DNA of 64,000 nt. It comes from Apoda limacodes (lineage: Eukaryota > Arthropoda > Insecta > Lepidoptera > Limacodidae). The notes under the pieces were generated by a model that had not been told where the DNA came from, searched no databases, and saw only the letters and a list, made by a program, of their open reading frames with translations. A program made the position numbers and the translations under genes. Shown here piece after piece: positions 45,503 to 56,161 of the stretch. The stretch spans positions 5,213,001 through 5,277,000 of the forward strand of contig OX291553.1 of the NCBI GenBank assembly GCA_946406115.1, in the 5' to 3' direction. Positions within the stretch are counted from its first letter, which is position 1. Every line of letters begins with the position of its first letter.

Positions 45503-45605
45503 CCATGTCGATAATTGAAGAAGAAACAAACAGCAACACAATAATTGAAATAAATAGTAAAAAGCCAACACCGGCCCATAAAAGTCGGAGATATCGTCTG
45601 TAAAA
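45503..45605 (-). CDS. Odorant receptor paralogue, TM5 exon
   Basis: 103 bp, acceptor AATGTTTTAG before 45605, donor GTAAGT after 45503. Peptide FTDDISDFYGPVLAFYYLF, then QLLCCCLFLL. It reads in phase into the exon at 45202. Open and unbroken. An upstream TM3-TM4 exon was not seen between 45.6 and 64 kb. Confidence 0.75.
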
Positions 45606-45689
45606 CTAAAACATTAGATGGTTACTTGAGCAAAAAAACAATCAAAAAATTGGTACATTTCATATGACGTCCTCTTCAAACCAGTCTCA

Positions 45690-45910
45690 TACGTCCCCAC
45701 TGTTGTTGCACGGCCTACCCGCACCTCATTTGAGACATAGTCCATGACGCGGGTCCAACAGGGATTGTAAACTTCGCGTACGTCTTTTTAACGTATGTAG
45801 GTTTCTACACGATGTTTTCCTTAACCAAAAATTCATTGGTGTGAGCAAACAATGTAGTTGTGAAATTAAGAAAAAGACACACTGGGCTCGAAATTCCGTC
45901 CCTCAGAACG
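45690..45910 (-). mobile_element. Lepidopteran SINE-like repeat, copy 2
   Basis: Same element at the same relative place as 13010-13245 (cgtccccactgttg, cgatgttttccttaacc, gggctcgaaattccg). Its presence in both duplication copies shows it is older than the duplication. Confidence 0.6.
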
Positions 45911-46069
45911 ATCCTATTAATAATAACATTTAATTGCCGAGGTGGCATCACCGTGACACCGCGCGCGTTAAAACATGAATATTAATGGATATGGAAAAGC
46001 TACCTTTGTTAAAATTCAAATTCCAATTCAATATCCTTTTTTCAATTTAGGCTACAATAATTGAGCACT

Positions 46070-46455
46070 TATGAATGTCACTACACCATCGGTTCGTAAG
46101 TCTATAGGGCGGGAGACCTTGTACTGGGAAGAACCGACAAGAAACTCAGCAAGGGCATTTCTTTTCTCCCTTTCTCTTACAGCGTCCAATCAAAATATTG
46201 GAAATTGCCCTCCCTATCATAAAAGGACACTTTCCATTACAAACATAAAAAACATGAAATATAAAGCACAGGCACAACATTAAAAGGTATCTAATTAAAA
46301 AACATAAAATAAGACAGTTTATGTATTCATCACTTAGAAATATTCAATGTCTTACAGTATTGATAAACAAAACAAAAAAGTAAGACTAAATACTAAGAAT
46401 ACGTAGAAGTTTGCAAAAGAAGACCAGCCTCCACAGTTCACAAGTATGACACATG
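46070..46455. repeat. Interspersed repeat, copy 1
   Basis: From about 46155 (agggcatttcttttctccc) to 46455 (gacacatgaatcag), it matches 49256-49578 closely and in the same orientation. The part before 46155 (gcgggagaccttgtactggg) is not shared. Non-coding. Confidence 0.7.
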
Positions 46456-46479
46456 AATCAGATCGTCAACTGGAGAACA

Positions 46480-47285
46480 AGTCTTCATGGCGAAAAGGCT
46501 CTTTGCCAAAGAATCAGAAACGACGTCTACAAAAATCAAGACCATTAATTTTGAAGAAACGATAAAACCCAGAATTTTAGATGCACATATACGAAATGAA
46601 GTAATTAATTTTAAAAACCATAGAGCAAAAATACAAGCCTGAAGTCTGAACAGCCTAGACCCTTATTTTCAGAAATCCAGACTTAAATGCGCCACTAAAA
46701 TGAAAAGCCTTCACGAAAAGCGAAAAGCTTCTATTCCTAGAAGACTTGAAGCGTACGAGCGATGTCCAGGAATTCCGTGGCCCGCGAAGTCAAGAGAATA
46801 GGCCGGCCCACCCAGCGCAGACAAGGAGACGAGAGAAGCTGACGTATATTATTTGACAGGGGGCAACTTATCTGTTACTAACTTAATGGAACATAACATT
46901 GTTTTGAAAGAAGATACCTATTTACGTAAAACCTTACAAAATCCCATAAACTTTAAAGAGTAAGAAAGAGATACAGGCACAAAACAAGCCTTAAAATGAT
47001 TTCGTAGAGGAGATTGTATAAGAATGGTCGAATCCAGTTTTGTTAGTTAATAGGAAAGCTAATTAAATCGAACGAGAAAAAGTGGAGTTTAGTCAACGAT
47101 TATAGGCAGGAAAACAATAAAATCCAAGACGATAAATTTCCACTACCTAATATTACTGAAATATTAAACTCGTTGTCCGGTAGCATTTATTTTGCAAAAT
47201 TAGATATCACTCAAAGTTATTATCAGTTATCTTTAAACCCAGAATCACGTAAATACATCTGTTAGTTAAAACAAGATTGTTACGG
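46480..47285 (+). pseudogene. Ty3/gypsy RT fragment
   Basis: The end of the stretch reads WSLVNDYRQ, DDKFPLPNITEILNSLSGSI and FAKLDITQSYYQLSLNPES (about 47090-47265), the first part of a gypsy RT. Upstream, 46480-47080 has pol-like composition but many stops. It is separate from the long gypsy element at 47.8-60.6 kb and comes from a different copy or family. Confidence 0.6.
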
Positions 47286-47289
47286 ACGG

Positions 47290-47804
47290 ACAGCAACAGT
47301 GACGTTGCACCGTCGACTGCATAATCGTAGGATCTTCTCTACTCCGCCTTTGGGCTATAGAGGTACGGATTTCGGGTGGAACTGCTTTTTCCCCCATTTG
47401 CTCAAGAGTAAATGTACCCTCGGGTACCTATTAAGCAGGTTCCTATGCTGAGATTGTTTAAAGATTTATATTAAAACCTGTGTTTGTATTAAAATCTGTG
47501 GAGCCGTCGTAGTTCTTCTATGTTTTGCTACCTATGGGGTGAACAAGGTAAGGATGTCAGGGTAATAACCCCATGACCCGGCCAGAAGCTCAGGGGGTAC
47601 AAAGACGCCCCTGGTGAATTTTAATAAGAGGGGCCCTACTTGTCAGGGACCCAGCTGAACTGGACTTAGGAATAGGTTTTGCTCTAGCCGCCTACAGGCG
47701 GGCACCCTATCAGTCACAACACAGAATAATAAGCTCAGGAGGGAGAGCTCTGCCCTCGGGGCGATATTCTTTATATGCGGAAATGGGCTATTGTCCGCTC
47801 GATC
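47290..47804 (-). pseudogene. Jockey-like LINE, 3' portion
   Basis: The minus strand starts RADNSPFPHIKNIAPRAELS at 47804 and runs to the 3' untranslated region. It directly continues the LINE frame that ends ..PLATRLFD at 60625 on the other side of the gypsy insertion. The 3' end lies near 47290. Confidence 0.75.
47801..47804. repeat. Target site duplication GATC (left)
   Basis: GATC directly before the gypsy 5' LTR. The partner is at 60621-60624. Confidence 0.75.
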
Positions 47805-48052
47805 TGTTACACCCTTTAACAGTATGTAGAAATGCCAACCCTTAACAATGACGAAACCTTTCCCTTAGTAATCAGTGATAAAACCCAGAAGAAACCGACT
47901 GACGGACAGTCAGTTCCTTGCTACCCATCGTCTCGTACAGACATTTGCTCATACTTAATTTCACGTTGTATTTTATTGAATTATAATTAAATTAGTTTTA
48001 TTTGTGATTTAATTACTTATTTAAAAACCCGTACCGGATCTCCAGTATAACA
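47805..48052 (+). repeat. Gypsy 5' LTR (248 bp)
   Basis: Starts TGTTAC, ends AGTATAACA. Shares gaccgactgacggacagtca-like sequence and the long ttgtattttattgaattataattaaatt tract with the 3' LTR. Confidence 0.85.
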
Positions 48053-48053
48053 T

Positions 48054-48071
48054 TGGTGGCAGCGTAAAGGG
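48054..48071 (+). promoter_or_regulatory. Gypsy primer binding site
   Basis: tggtggcagcgtaaaggg begins one base after the LTR; the TGG start fits pairing with a tRNA CCA end. The tRNA is not assigned. Confidence 0.55.
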
Positions 48072-48633
48072 ATTATTTTGGTCCCCGGACAGTCTCCGAT
48101 TTAAAATAGTGACATTTTTATTATCGTGCCAAACTTTAAAAGTGACTTAGTGAAACTCAGTGACACATAAAAATCATCGCGTCGGCCCAGTCAAAGTACA
48201 ACAAGTGTAACTCATCTCTGCATCTAAGAACGTTAATACGTCATATTCCTGCCTAATCCTTCACTCCATGGTAACCTTCATCGCCTTCACGTCGCTGATC
48301 CTGTAATTCACCCAGATTTTACTTTCATAGAACTATTTTTGTGTGCAAAATCCGAAAGTGCTCCAAAGTTAAAATAACAATATTAAAAAGTGAACAACTA
48401 TTCGTTATAAAAATATCACTTATCCTTGGTCTTTGTGTTCAACTTGTGTGTTCGAGTCACATCTTCTCACCGTATCATATCTCCGTTCCACGAACAGGAG
48501 CACCTGCGCTCTCTTCGGAAGTGTTGTCTTACAAACAACGTGGCTGCCTATTACACCGAAGCGTCGACTTACTGAAGATTATTTTGTCTAGATTTAAATT
48601 GTTTTACTTAGCCTATTTAATTTAATTTAAAAA

Positions 48634-49255
48634 ATGGGTCCTAATACCTATTCTAGTTCCAAACAAAAAGGTGATAAATTAGATATGGATATACTTATTA
48701 CATTCGACGGATCACGTGAGAAATTGAACTCTTTTTTAAGTAATTGCAATAATGCTGTTTCTTTAGCGAACAGTAATCAGAAAACAGTCGTTTTAAAATA
48801 TATCATAAGTCAGCTTGAAGGCAACGCTGAAAGAGCTTGCTCCGTAAAAGAATTTGAGACTTGGGAACAACTGAGAGCGGATTTTTGAAAACACAGGCGA
48901 AAAGAAACACTATAGTCATTTATTAAGGGATTTACAGGAATGCAAGCAGTAACCTTCAGAAGCTGCAACCCAGTTTGGCCTTTGTGTGGAAACCTGCTTG
49001 TCCAAATTATTAACAGAGCTTACCATATCATACCAAAAAAGTGAACAGCTGGACGGCAAAATCTCAGCTATGGAAGATCTTGCCCTAGACACATTTCTCC
49101 TACTACGTTAAATGATGCGATTAATTTAGCAATCTCAGAAGAAAATATTAGAAATATAAGTACGACATAACCTAGTATACCGAATTATATGCAAACACCT
49201 CGCTTTCCCCGTCTACGCCAAGACTTTCACTAACAGTCATACTTCAGACTTTCAC
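48634..49255 (+). pseudogene. Gypsy gag (N-terminal part)
   Basis: An ATG at 48634 opens 84 codons containing ITFDGSREKLNSFLSNC, YIISQLEGNAERACSVKEFE and WEQLRADF, then a stop. Other frames continue with HYSHLLRDLQECKQ, QFGLCVETCLSKLLTELTIS and AMEDLALDTFLLL up to the repeat that begins at 49256. This is the capsid-like pattern of errantivirus gag. Confidence 0.7.
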
Positions 49256-49578
49256 AACAGGGCATTTCTTTTCTCCCTTTCTCTTACAGGGTCCAATTAA
49301 AGTATTGGAAAATGTCCTCCCTATCATAAAAGGACACTTTCCATTACAAACATAAAAAAACATGAAATATAAAGCACAAGCACAACATAAAAAAGTATCT
49401 AATATAAACAAAAGACAGTTTATGTATTCATCACTAAGGAATAATCAATGTCTTAAAGTATTAATAAACAAAACAAAAAAGTAAGACTAAATACTAAGAA
49501 TACAAAGAAGTTTGCAAGAGCAGACCAGCCTCCACAGGCAGCACCCGTTCACGAGTATGACACATGAATCAGCCATCG
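49256..49578. repeat. Interspersed repeat, copy 2
   Basis: Matches 46155-46455. Here it lies inside the gag region of the gypsy element, so this copy arrived after that element. Confidence 0.7.
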
Positions 49579-49884
49579 CTTCGCTCAACCATGTTTTAGG
49601 GAACGTAACGACCCAACACACACGCCACCACCGCAGAGACACTTTGAGAGAGCATGACACACTCAAGCAACTCCAATAAAACTTCGATTGTACTAGTTAC
49701 AATGTGTGTAGTAAAGGAACAAAATATAAGAGGAGAAGATTGGAAGGTTCGTAATGCTTTACTACCGAGAAGCAACGGTAATAAACTCACTAGTTAATCT
49801 TTTATACATCATATAAAAATACAATATAGCCTTACACTGGGTAATAACATAATATACAATGTTTTAATTTAAAAAAAAAAAAAA

Positions 49885-50370
49885 TATTTCAAATGCCCCA
49901 ATACAAATCAATTAAGTTCTAATTTTTCCAAGCATTTTTATCATTTATGTATTCATCTACTTTGTAATAGCTTTTTTTCATTAAACTATCTTTGACATAT
50001 ATTTTAAATTTATTTGAGGGGAAATTAACCACATGTTCTGGAATTTTATTGTAGAAAAATATACTTTGTATTGCGAAAGAGCTATGTACCTTCTGAAGAC
50101 GACATTTTGGAACTACCAATTTATCCTTATTCCTTGTATTAACACTGTGGAGGTCACTATTTTTAGCAAATAAGTGACAATTTTGGCGTACATACATTAT
50201 ACAAGCAAAGATATATTGGCAAGGAACAGTTAAAATATCAATTTCCCTTAATAGTTACCTAAGAAAAATTCGAGGTCCTAATTTATAAATTGACCGTACT
50301 GCTCTCATTTGCAAAATAAAGACTGTATCAATATCAGCTGCCTTACCCCAAAGCAAAATGCCATAAGACA
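49885..50370 (-). pseudogene. CR1-like LINE C-terminus (family 4)
   Basis: Reading from 50370: LSYGILLWGKAADIDTVFIL, QMRAVRSIYKLGPR, then NTRNKDKLVVPKCRLQKVHS, FYNKIPEHVVNFPSNKFK and KKSYYKVDEYINDKNAW (stop at 49919). 5'-truncated in the RT thumb. It sits inside the gypsy gag region. The same family is at 16860-17790 (plus) and 52160-52885 (minus). Confidence 0.75.
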
Positions 50371-50823
50371 ACTAAATCCACTGCATCTATTAAATCTACA
50401 ATGTCCACCACATCCACTGTATCTGATACACCTGGAATATCTACTACATCCACTGTGTCCACTGCATCTAATACGTCTGCTGAATCCACTGCATCTATTA
50501 AATCTTCAACGTCCACCATATCCAATGTATCTAATATACCTGCAATATCTACTACAACCACTGTATCTATCACATCTACTGTATTTACTACGCCTATTAT
50601 CTCTATCACATCCACTACATCCGCCATGTTGCTAAATAACCAACCACAAACTTCCAACACTCCTTTTACCGAATCCAAACCCAAACCTCAACGGTTGGGT
50701 GGCCGTGCCCAAAACAGCGACACTGTTGCATCCCATGCTAGAAAAGTCTTTTGGAGTATTAAACCCATCCTAACTGAATACAAAATCTGCAAGCAACCTG
50801 AAACACAAAAGACAAACATTTAA
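50371..50823 (+). other. Ser/Thr-rich repetitive reading frame
   Basis: The plus frame from 50401 encodes a run of STTSTVS- and STASNTSA-type units from a degenerate repeat of about 15-18 bases (tccactgcatctaataaatc-like) up to about 50630, then NNQPQTSNTPFTESKPKPQR and a stop at 50823. It lies between gag and the protease of the gypsy element and may be a drifted part of gag or a minisatellite. All three plus frames and one minus frame are open over the repeat, so openness by itself is no evidence of a protein. Confidence 0.5.
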
Positions 50824-50859
50824 ATCTACGAAATAAACTCAAAACACTCTAACAGACTG

Positions 50860-51720
50860 TTACCTCACGTTCTAGTCAACACGCCTGTATCTGGAATTCC
50901 TTTTTCGCTCTTAGTTGACTTAAGTTCTGCCATAAGTCTGTTAAAGCAAAACTATATTAAGACTCCGCCAAACATAATAAAAGAACCTTTATTTATAAAA
51001 GGATCGTAAATTTGTGGCCCACACCTTTCATGTGATACAAGAAATAAACCTTCCATACGACGGAATAATAGGTAATGGTCTATTAAGTTAGCTAGGTTGT
51101 TATATCGATTATACAAAGAAAACTCTGAAAATGGGAAAAACAGAACTGAAACTTCAATTTACTGAACCGATTTATATTATGCTAGCTAGAACTGAAACTA
51201 TAATTGAATGTACCGTATCGGACCCAGAATTAAATAAGGCTTGGTACTAGATCAGCTCTATTCTGAAAATGTGCTAATAGCTAATTATTTAGTAAAAGTC
51301 ACAAAGAATAAAAGAATAAATATATCAATAGTAAATACATCAGAAGCACTATTACAATAAGTTCTAATTTAAATCTTTCATTATTACCAGTCGATTATGA
51401 TAATAGTAATCAACCAACCATGCCCTACTCCATTAATAATCTATCTGAACAGCCCAATGTTACCAAATTCCTTTAATCGCACACAAGAAGTCCTAAATCT
51501 ACTCAGAACTTCCCATTTAAATAGTGAAGAAGCCTAACTCTTCATGAAGTTTGTTGTGAATACTCCGATATTTTCCATTTACCCAATGACCAACTTACCC
51601 ATACCAACGCTATCAAACACAACATACAAACTACTTTTCCTAACCCTATTAACACTAAATCTTACCGCTTTCTTGAATTACATAAAGCTGAAGTGATTAT
51701 TAAGATTGTGATGGTATAGT
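50860..51720 (+). pseudogene. Gypsy protease and N-terminal pol
   Basis: HVLVNTPVSGIPFSLLVD, then SSAISLLKQNYI matches a retropepsin, but the active-site block reads DLSS where DTGS is usual (about 50915-50930). Remnants further on (LVLDQLYSENVLIANYLVKV, about 51245; NRTQEVLNLLRTSHLNSEEA, about 51475) correspond to the stretch before RT. Many stops. Confidence 0.6.
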
Positions 51721-51813
51721 ATGTTTTTCTTTCTAATTTAATTTTTGCACCAATTTAATGTTAAAAAGTTTTTGTTCACTTTAGTTGCCATATTAATATA
51801 AAAAAATAACAAG

Positions 51814-52158
51814 ATGCTAGACCAAGGAATTATCAAACCCTCAGTAACTCCCTGTTCCTCTCCCATTTGCGTAGTCCCGAAGAAGTTAGACGCTTCCGGA
51901 CAACGCAAGTGGCGAGTAGTAGTGGATAATCGCAAGCTTAATGATATTACGGTAGGAGACACCTATTCAATCCCACAAATTGCAGAGATATTGGACCAAT
52001 TAGGAAAAAGCAAATACTTTTACACCCTTGACCTTGCATTTGGATTTCATCAAATTTTAGTTAACGAAGAAGACGCACCTAAAACCGCTGGCCCACAAGG
52101 TCATTTCGAGTTCACTAGAATGCCTTTTGGCATGAAACATGCCCATTTTCCAAGTTGA
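51814..52158 (+). pseudogene. Gypsy RT, first part
   Basis: 114 open codons: MLDQGIIKPSVTPCSSPICV, then WRVVVDNRKLNDITVGDTYS, LGKSKYFYTLDLAFGFHQIL and FEFTRMPFGMKHA. Canonical gypsy RT motifs up to the point where a LINE fragment interrupts. Confidence 0.85.
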
Positions 52159-52159
52159 A

Positions 52160-52885
52160 GTCAAAGTCAAGATGTTTTATTCAAATAAGGATTTTACAAT
52201 CACTTTTGAATCGTCAAAGCTATGAAATATTATTTTTTGAAATTTACTATGTGAACGTCACTTTTATTGCTGAAATTATTGATATTTTTATGAACATATA
52301 AAAGATTTTCATATATGTACTGCGACGCTAGAGTTAAAATATTTACTTCCCTAAAACCTATCCCTCAGAGATATCCTAGATCCTAATTTATAAATAGCAC
52401 GAATTGCCCTTTTTGTAACAAAAATATTGTATTTACATCAGCAGCGCTACCCCACAATAGGATACCATATGTCATTAAACTATGGAAATAACTGAAATAT
52501 ACTATTTTTGCAGTGTCGACATTGGTCAATTGTCTTATTTTCTTGATCGCATACACAGCAGAGCTAAGTTTTTTGGCTAGGTTATGAATATGAGGACCAT
52601 TGAAGTTTGGAGTAAAGCGTTATGCCAAGAAAGACGTTGAATTAACAAGTTCTAATTGCTCGCTATTAACATTAATACATGTCAGTATCTGAAAAAAATT
52701 TGGTAATGTAAATTTAACACATTTGGTTTTTTTTTCATTAAGTAACAAATTATTAGCGTTAAACCAATTTACAATTCCAGAAAGGGCATTATTTAATTTT
52801 TCATAACATGTCTGTCGTCTCTTAACTTTAAAAAGTAAAAAGGTGTCATCAGCAAATAAGACAATGTCATGGTTTTTTACACAGC
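52160..52885 (-). pseudogene. CR1-like LINE fragment inside gypsy RT
   Basis: Reading from 52885: HDIVLFADDTFLLFKVKRRQ, then NALSGIVNWFNANNLLLNEK, NVDTAKIVYFSYFHS and YGILLWGSAADVNTIFLL. The catalytic FADD is intact. The 3' end (tcaagatgttttattcaaataagg) is at about 52160. It splits the gypsy RT between its MPFGMKHA and ALSGLQG motifs. Confidence 0.75.
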
Positions 52886-53700
52886 ACTTTCTGGCCTACA
52901 GGGCATCCGATGCTTCGTTTACCTTGACGTCTTATATGCTCCTCACCTCAAATCCCATATCAATAACCTAACTGCAGCCTTTCAGAGACTCCGCAATTTT
53001 AACCTAAAAAATGTGAGTTCCTTAGGAAAGAAATAGCTTATCTGGGCCACATCATTACAGAAGTAAAACCTAATCCTGAAAAGGTAAAAGCTGTGACTGA
53101 ATTTCCAACACCAAAGTGTCTAAAAGACATTAAGTCCTTTCTGGGGTTGGTCTCCTACTACCACAGATTTATTTCAGATTTTTCTTATACTGCTAAACCA
53201 TTGACATCATTATTGTAAAATGATATTGCTTTCAAATGGGATAACCAACAACAACTCGCTTTTGATCAGATAAAATACAAATTAACTTCTGCACCAATCC
53301 TCTCGTATCCTTATTTTACAAAACCTTTTGTACTCACTTGCGACACGTCTAATTTCGCTATATCAGCAATTCTATCCCAGGGTCCAATCAGTAATGACCG
53401 CCCAATCTCTTACGCATCCCTTACTGTAAATAAAGCTGAATGTAATTACAGCGTAACTAAAAATGCCTAGCCATAGTTTAAGGTACCACAGTTTTCCGCC
53501 CAAACTTATATGGATAGCAATTTAAAATCGTCACTGACCACAAACCACTAAAATGGCTCTTTAATTGTAAAGTTTCGGGTTCCAAACTCGTAAGATTGTG
53601 ATTAATACTCAAAGAGTTTGATTACGAAATAGAATATGAGGAAGGCAAAACAAACAGTAACGCAGACGCATTGTCACGCTTCCCAGTAAACCCAATGAAA
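52886..53700 (+). pseudogene. Gypsy RT end and RNase H
   Basis: ALSGLQGIRCFVYLDVLYAP contains the catalytic block with one aspartate where YxDD is usual. Next come FPTPKCLKDIKSFLGLVSYY, HRFISDFSYTAKPLTSLL, a stop, AFDQIKYKLTSAPILSYPYF and the RNase H start LTCDTSNFAISAILSQGPI with its aspartate. Several stops follow to about 53700. Confidence 0.75.
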
Positions 53701-53756
53701 ACGTTCAACCTCAACTTCAAATCACAGCATCGTCAGATATTCTGGAAGAACTTGGT

Positions 53757-54974
53757 TTGTTGGATCTCGGCCCATTTAATGACAACCTAAATATAGATTA
53801 CGAACCACTAGATCTTCCATCCTCTTCAAATGTCCCTGTGATTCCTAAAACTGAAAATTTAGAATTATTGGATACAGCAGCACCTCCTACAACTTCCATG
53901 ATTCCTGAAACAGAAAACATAAAGCTCTTAGACTTCCCATCTTCACCGTCGTTTTCTATACCACCTGAAGATGAAACCCTACACCTAAATCTTCCTCTAA
54001 ATGATTCTGGTTTATCTGAAACAGAAAATAGTACAAATATAGATATTACAAGTAATAATGAATATTCTCAGTTCTTGAAATCTATGTCAAATAACAACAC
54101 TGTCTTCGACACAAACCTAGTAGAACATAACGAAAGTTTATTGCAAAGTGCCTGCCCAGTAACTATTATTCCAACATCTACAGATTTAGATGACCCTTTC
54201 ATGCAAAAAATCCTGTATAATCCATTCCATTCCAGTCTGAAAAAGAAGTATATTCCTTTAAGAAGATTACTAACACTAACAAAACCTATTACTTACTTTT
54301 CACAAAGGTACACCACTTCGACGAACTCATATTTCGAAATTTTCAAATCGTTAAATCACCTAAAGAATGAACTATCCTCCATGGCACACGTAAACGAGAT
54401 AGCAATAAACGACTTTAAAAACCCTTTTGAAAAACATTCATTTGTTAAAATTTATACCATGCTTACTTACCTTTTCCACGACACCTCTATTACAGTCCAC
54501 ATCTACCACAATAACATAATTTACCCAGTCCCAAGCAAAATCCCAAAAATCCTTAGAGAAAATCACGATATCCCTATTGCCGGCCATTTAGGTACCGTAA
54601 GAATGCTCAATCGAATTAAAGAGAGGTATTACTGGAAAAACATGAGATCTGAAATTGAGACCTATGTCAAAAAGTGCACACTTTGTCAAGCGAATATAGC
54701 GCTCCGACAAACAAACCGTGCCCCAATGCAGATCACCACTTCATCAACGCGGCCTTTCAAAAAAGTTACCCTCGATATAGTTGGACCCTTGCCTGAAGCC
54801 GGTATTACTAAACTGAAATTCATCTTAACACACCAAGACGATCTTACAAAGTACTCAGCGGCATATCCTATCTCAAACGCAACAGCAGAAGAAACCTGTG
54901 AATATCAAGTCCATTTTATATCCGGTTTTGGCATCCCTAAAATAATTGTGACTGATAAGGGCACTAACTTCTAA
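53757..54974 (+). pseudogene. Gypsy integrase with long N-terminal region
   Basis: 405 open codons. Residues 1-130 are acidic and repetitive (PETEN- and PKTEN-like units with SS and LPLN), about 130-260 is a divergent pol linker, and about 265-405 is the integrase: HDIPIAGHLGTVRMLNRIKE with HH, KKCTLCQ with CC, VTLDIVGPLPEAG with the first catalytic D, and GIPKIIVTDKGTNF with the second D followed by a stop. The ATG is probably not a real start, since the frame is the continuation of pol. Confidence 0.85.
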
Positions 54975-55500
54975 AAATCAAACAAATATGGTAGATCCCA
55001 TATCACCCCCAAACACAAGGTGCCCTAGAACGTAGCCATTTGACGTTGAAAGAGTACCTAAAATCCTACGTTAATGATAACCAAACTTATTGGCACAAAT
55101 ACGTTTACACTGCTATGTAAGCATATAATACTAACGTCCACTGCACCACGCATTTTACTTCATATGAGCTCCTCTTCAGCCATAAGCTACATATCCCAGA
55201 TTCCGTTTACGACCTTCGCCCTGATCCGAATACGTAAAAATGCTACACCACCGCTTAAAACTTTCGCGGCTATATAAACTCTTCAAAAGAAAGATCAAAA
55301 ACATACTACGACCAACATTCCCTACCAGTAAAATACTAAATTGGAGATCTTCGGTTACGTAAGGCTCTTTCACCCGTCTGGAAAGGGCCATACAAAGTTA
55401 TGAAAGTGCACGGTAACAATACCTTGTCACTACTTAATAACCACCGTCATGTGAAGCACCACTTTGACCAGGTCAAACTAACGTCTATCACTATATAAAA
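54975..55500 (+). pseudogene. Gypsy integrase C-terminal part
   Basis: After the stop the reading continues with frame changes: YHPQTQGALERSHLTLKEYL with the catalytic glutamate (about 55005-55065), then YVYTAMYAYNTNVHCTTHFT and FSHKLHIPDSVYDLRPDPNT (about 55095-55225), ending in a chromatin-side KVHGNNTLSLLNNHRHVKHH-like tail (about 55400-55465). Confidence 0.7.
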
Positions 55501-55523
55501 CAGCATGTACTCACCTTTAGTTT

Positions 55524-55535
55524 TACCATTTTCAG
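55524..55535 (+). promoter_or_regulatory. Candidate splice acceptor for env
   Basis: taccattttcag lies 22 bases before the env-like ATG. In errantiviruses env is made from a spliced subgenomic RNA, so an acceptor here would fit. Inference only. Confidence 0.35.
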
Positions 55536-55557
55536 AATTGGCCTGCCGTGTACTTGT

Positions 55558-55878
55558 ATGACGCAAACGACAAGAGATTACACGCAACTAATCAGTACAG
55601 GTCCCGGCATCTATTTTGACCCAATAGGTTCCATGAAACTTGTAAGCAATCTATTACATATAATAATTCCCGTAGATATTAGTTATGTTAAGTCACACCT
55701 CGCGTACATTAATAGCATTTTAGGAACCACCCGCTTCTATTGCAAACAAAACGAATTTATTAGCGATACGGAGTGTCATAATTTACTAAGACCTCTAAAG
55801 TCACTATATGAAGACATATTTAACGACTATGCAGCAATTTCTTATCTGATTTCGCAAAGAAATAAAAGATCAGCTTAG
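55558..55878 (+). pseudogene. Env-like gene, N-terminal part
   Basis: 106 codons directly after pol, beginning MTQTTRDYTQLISTGPGIYF. The last residues are SQRNKRSA and a stop. An R-x-K-R site at this place corresponds to the furin-type cleavage site of insect errantivirus and baculovirus-F-like envelope proteins. The following sequence is frame-broken. The gene is then interrupted at 55978 by a copia element and resumes at 59239. As read here it cannot give a complete envelope protein. Confidence 0.65.
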
Positions 55879-55977
55879 TTTGCCGGTATCGGCACAGTTT
55901 TTAAAAAATAGTTTAAATTTTATCGTGAATACTTTAAAAGGAGGGTTCCTGGACTTATTTCGGTGATTACATCAACA

Positions 55978-55982
55978 CAGTT
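55978..55982. repeat. Target site duplication CAGTT (left)
   Basis: CAGTT flanks the copia element on both sides (also 59239-59243), an exact 5-bp match as expected for copia. Confidence 0.8.
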
Positions 55983-56103
55983 TATCAGTATAATAAAACT
56001 AAATCATTTCCAATACCATATCTGATGTTAATGTCACCTCGACATTTACTTCACATTGACATAATATGCATCTTTTAGCTAAAGAGGTTTGCACTTATTT
56101 ACA
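55983..56103 (-). repeat. Copia element 2, 3' LTR (121 bp)
   Basis: Minus strand starts TGTAAATAAGTGC and ends ACTGATA. It is preceded by the polypurine-like AGGGGCAAAG. It differs from the other LTR at 8 of 121 positions by my count. Confidence 0.85.
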
Positions 56104-56161
56104 CTTTGCCCCTAAAGAATGCATAGTAAAGAAAACATAGTTATTTTATAGTATATGATAC

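Larger units (their letters stand above)
44775..45920. repeat. Segmental duplication, copy 2
   Basis: Aligns with 12012-13270 in the same orientation, from aacagtcaaaagctgtct to gctcgaaattccgtccctcagaac, including two exons, the intron and the SINE-like repeat (45690-45910). Lacks the 70-bp segment at 12170-12245. Confidence 0.85.

Noticed and set aside
50309..50684. Leu/Pro-rich (plus) and Val/Asp-rich (minus) frames as genes
   Set aside because: They are alternative frames of one short degenerate repeat; openness comes from the repeat unit.
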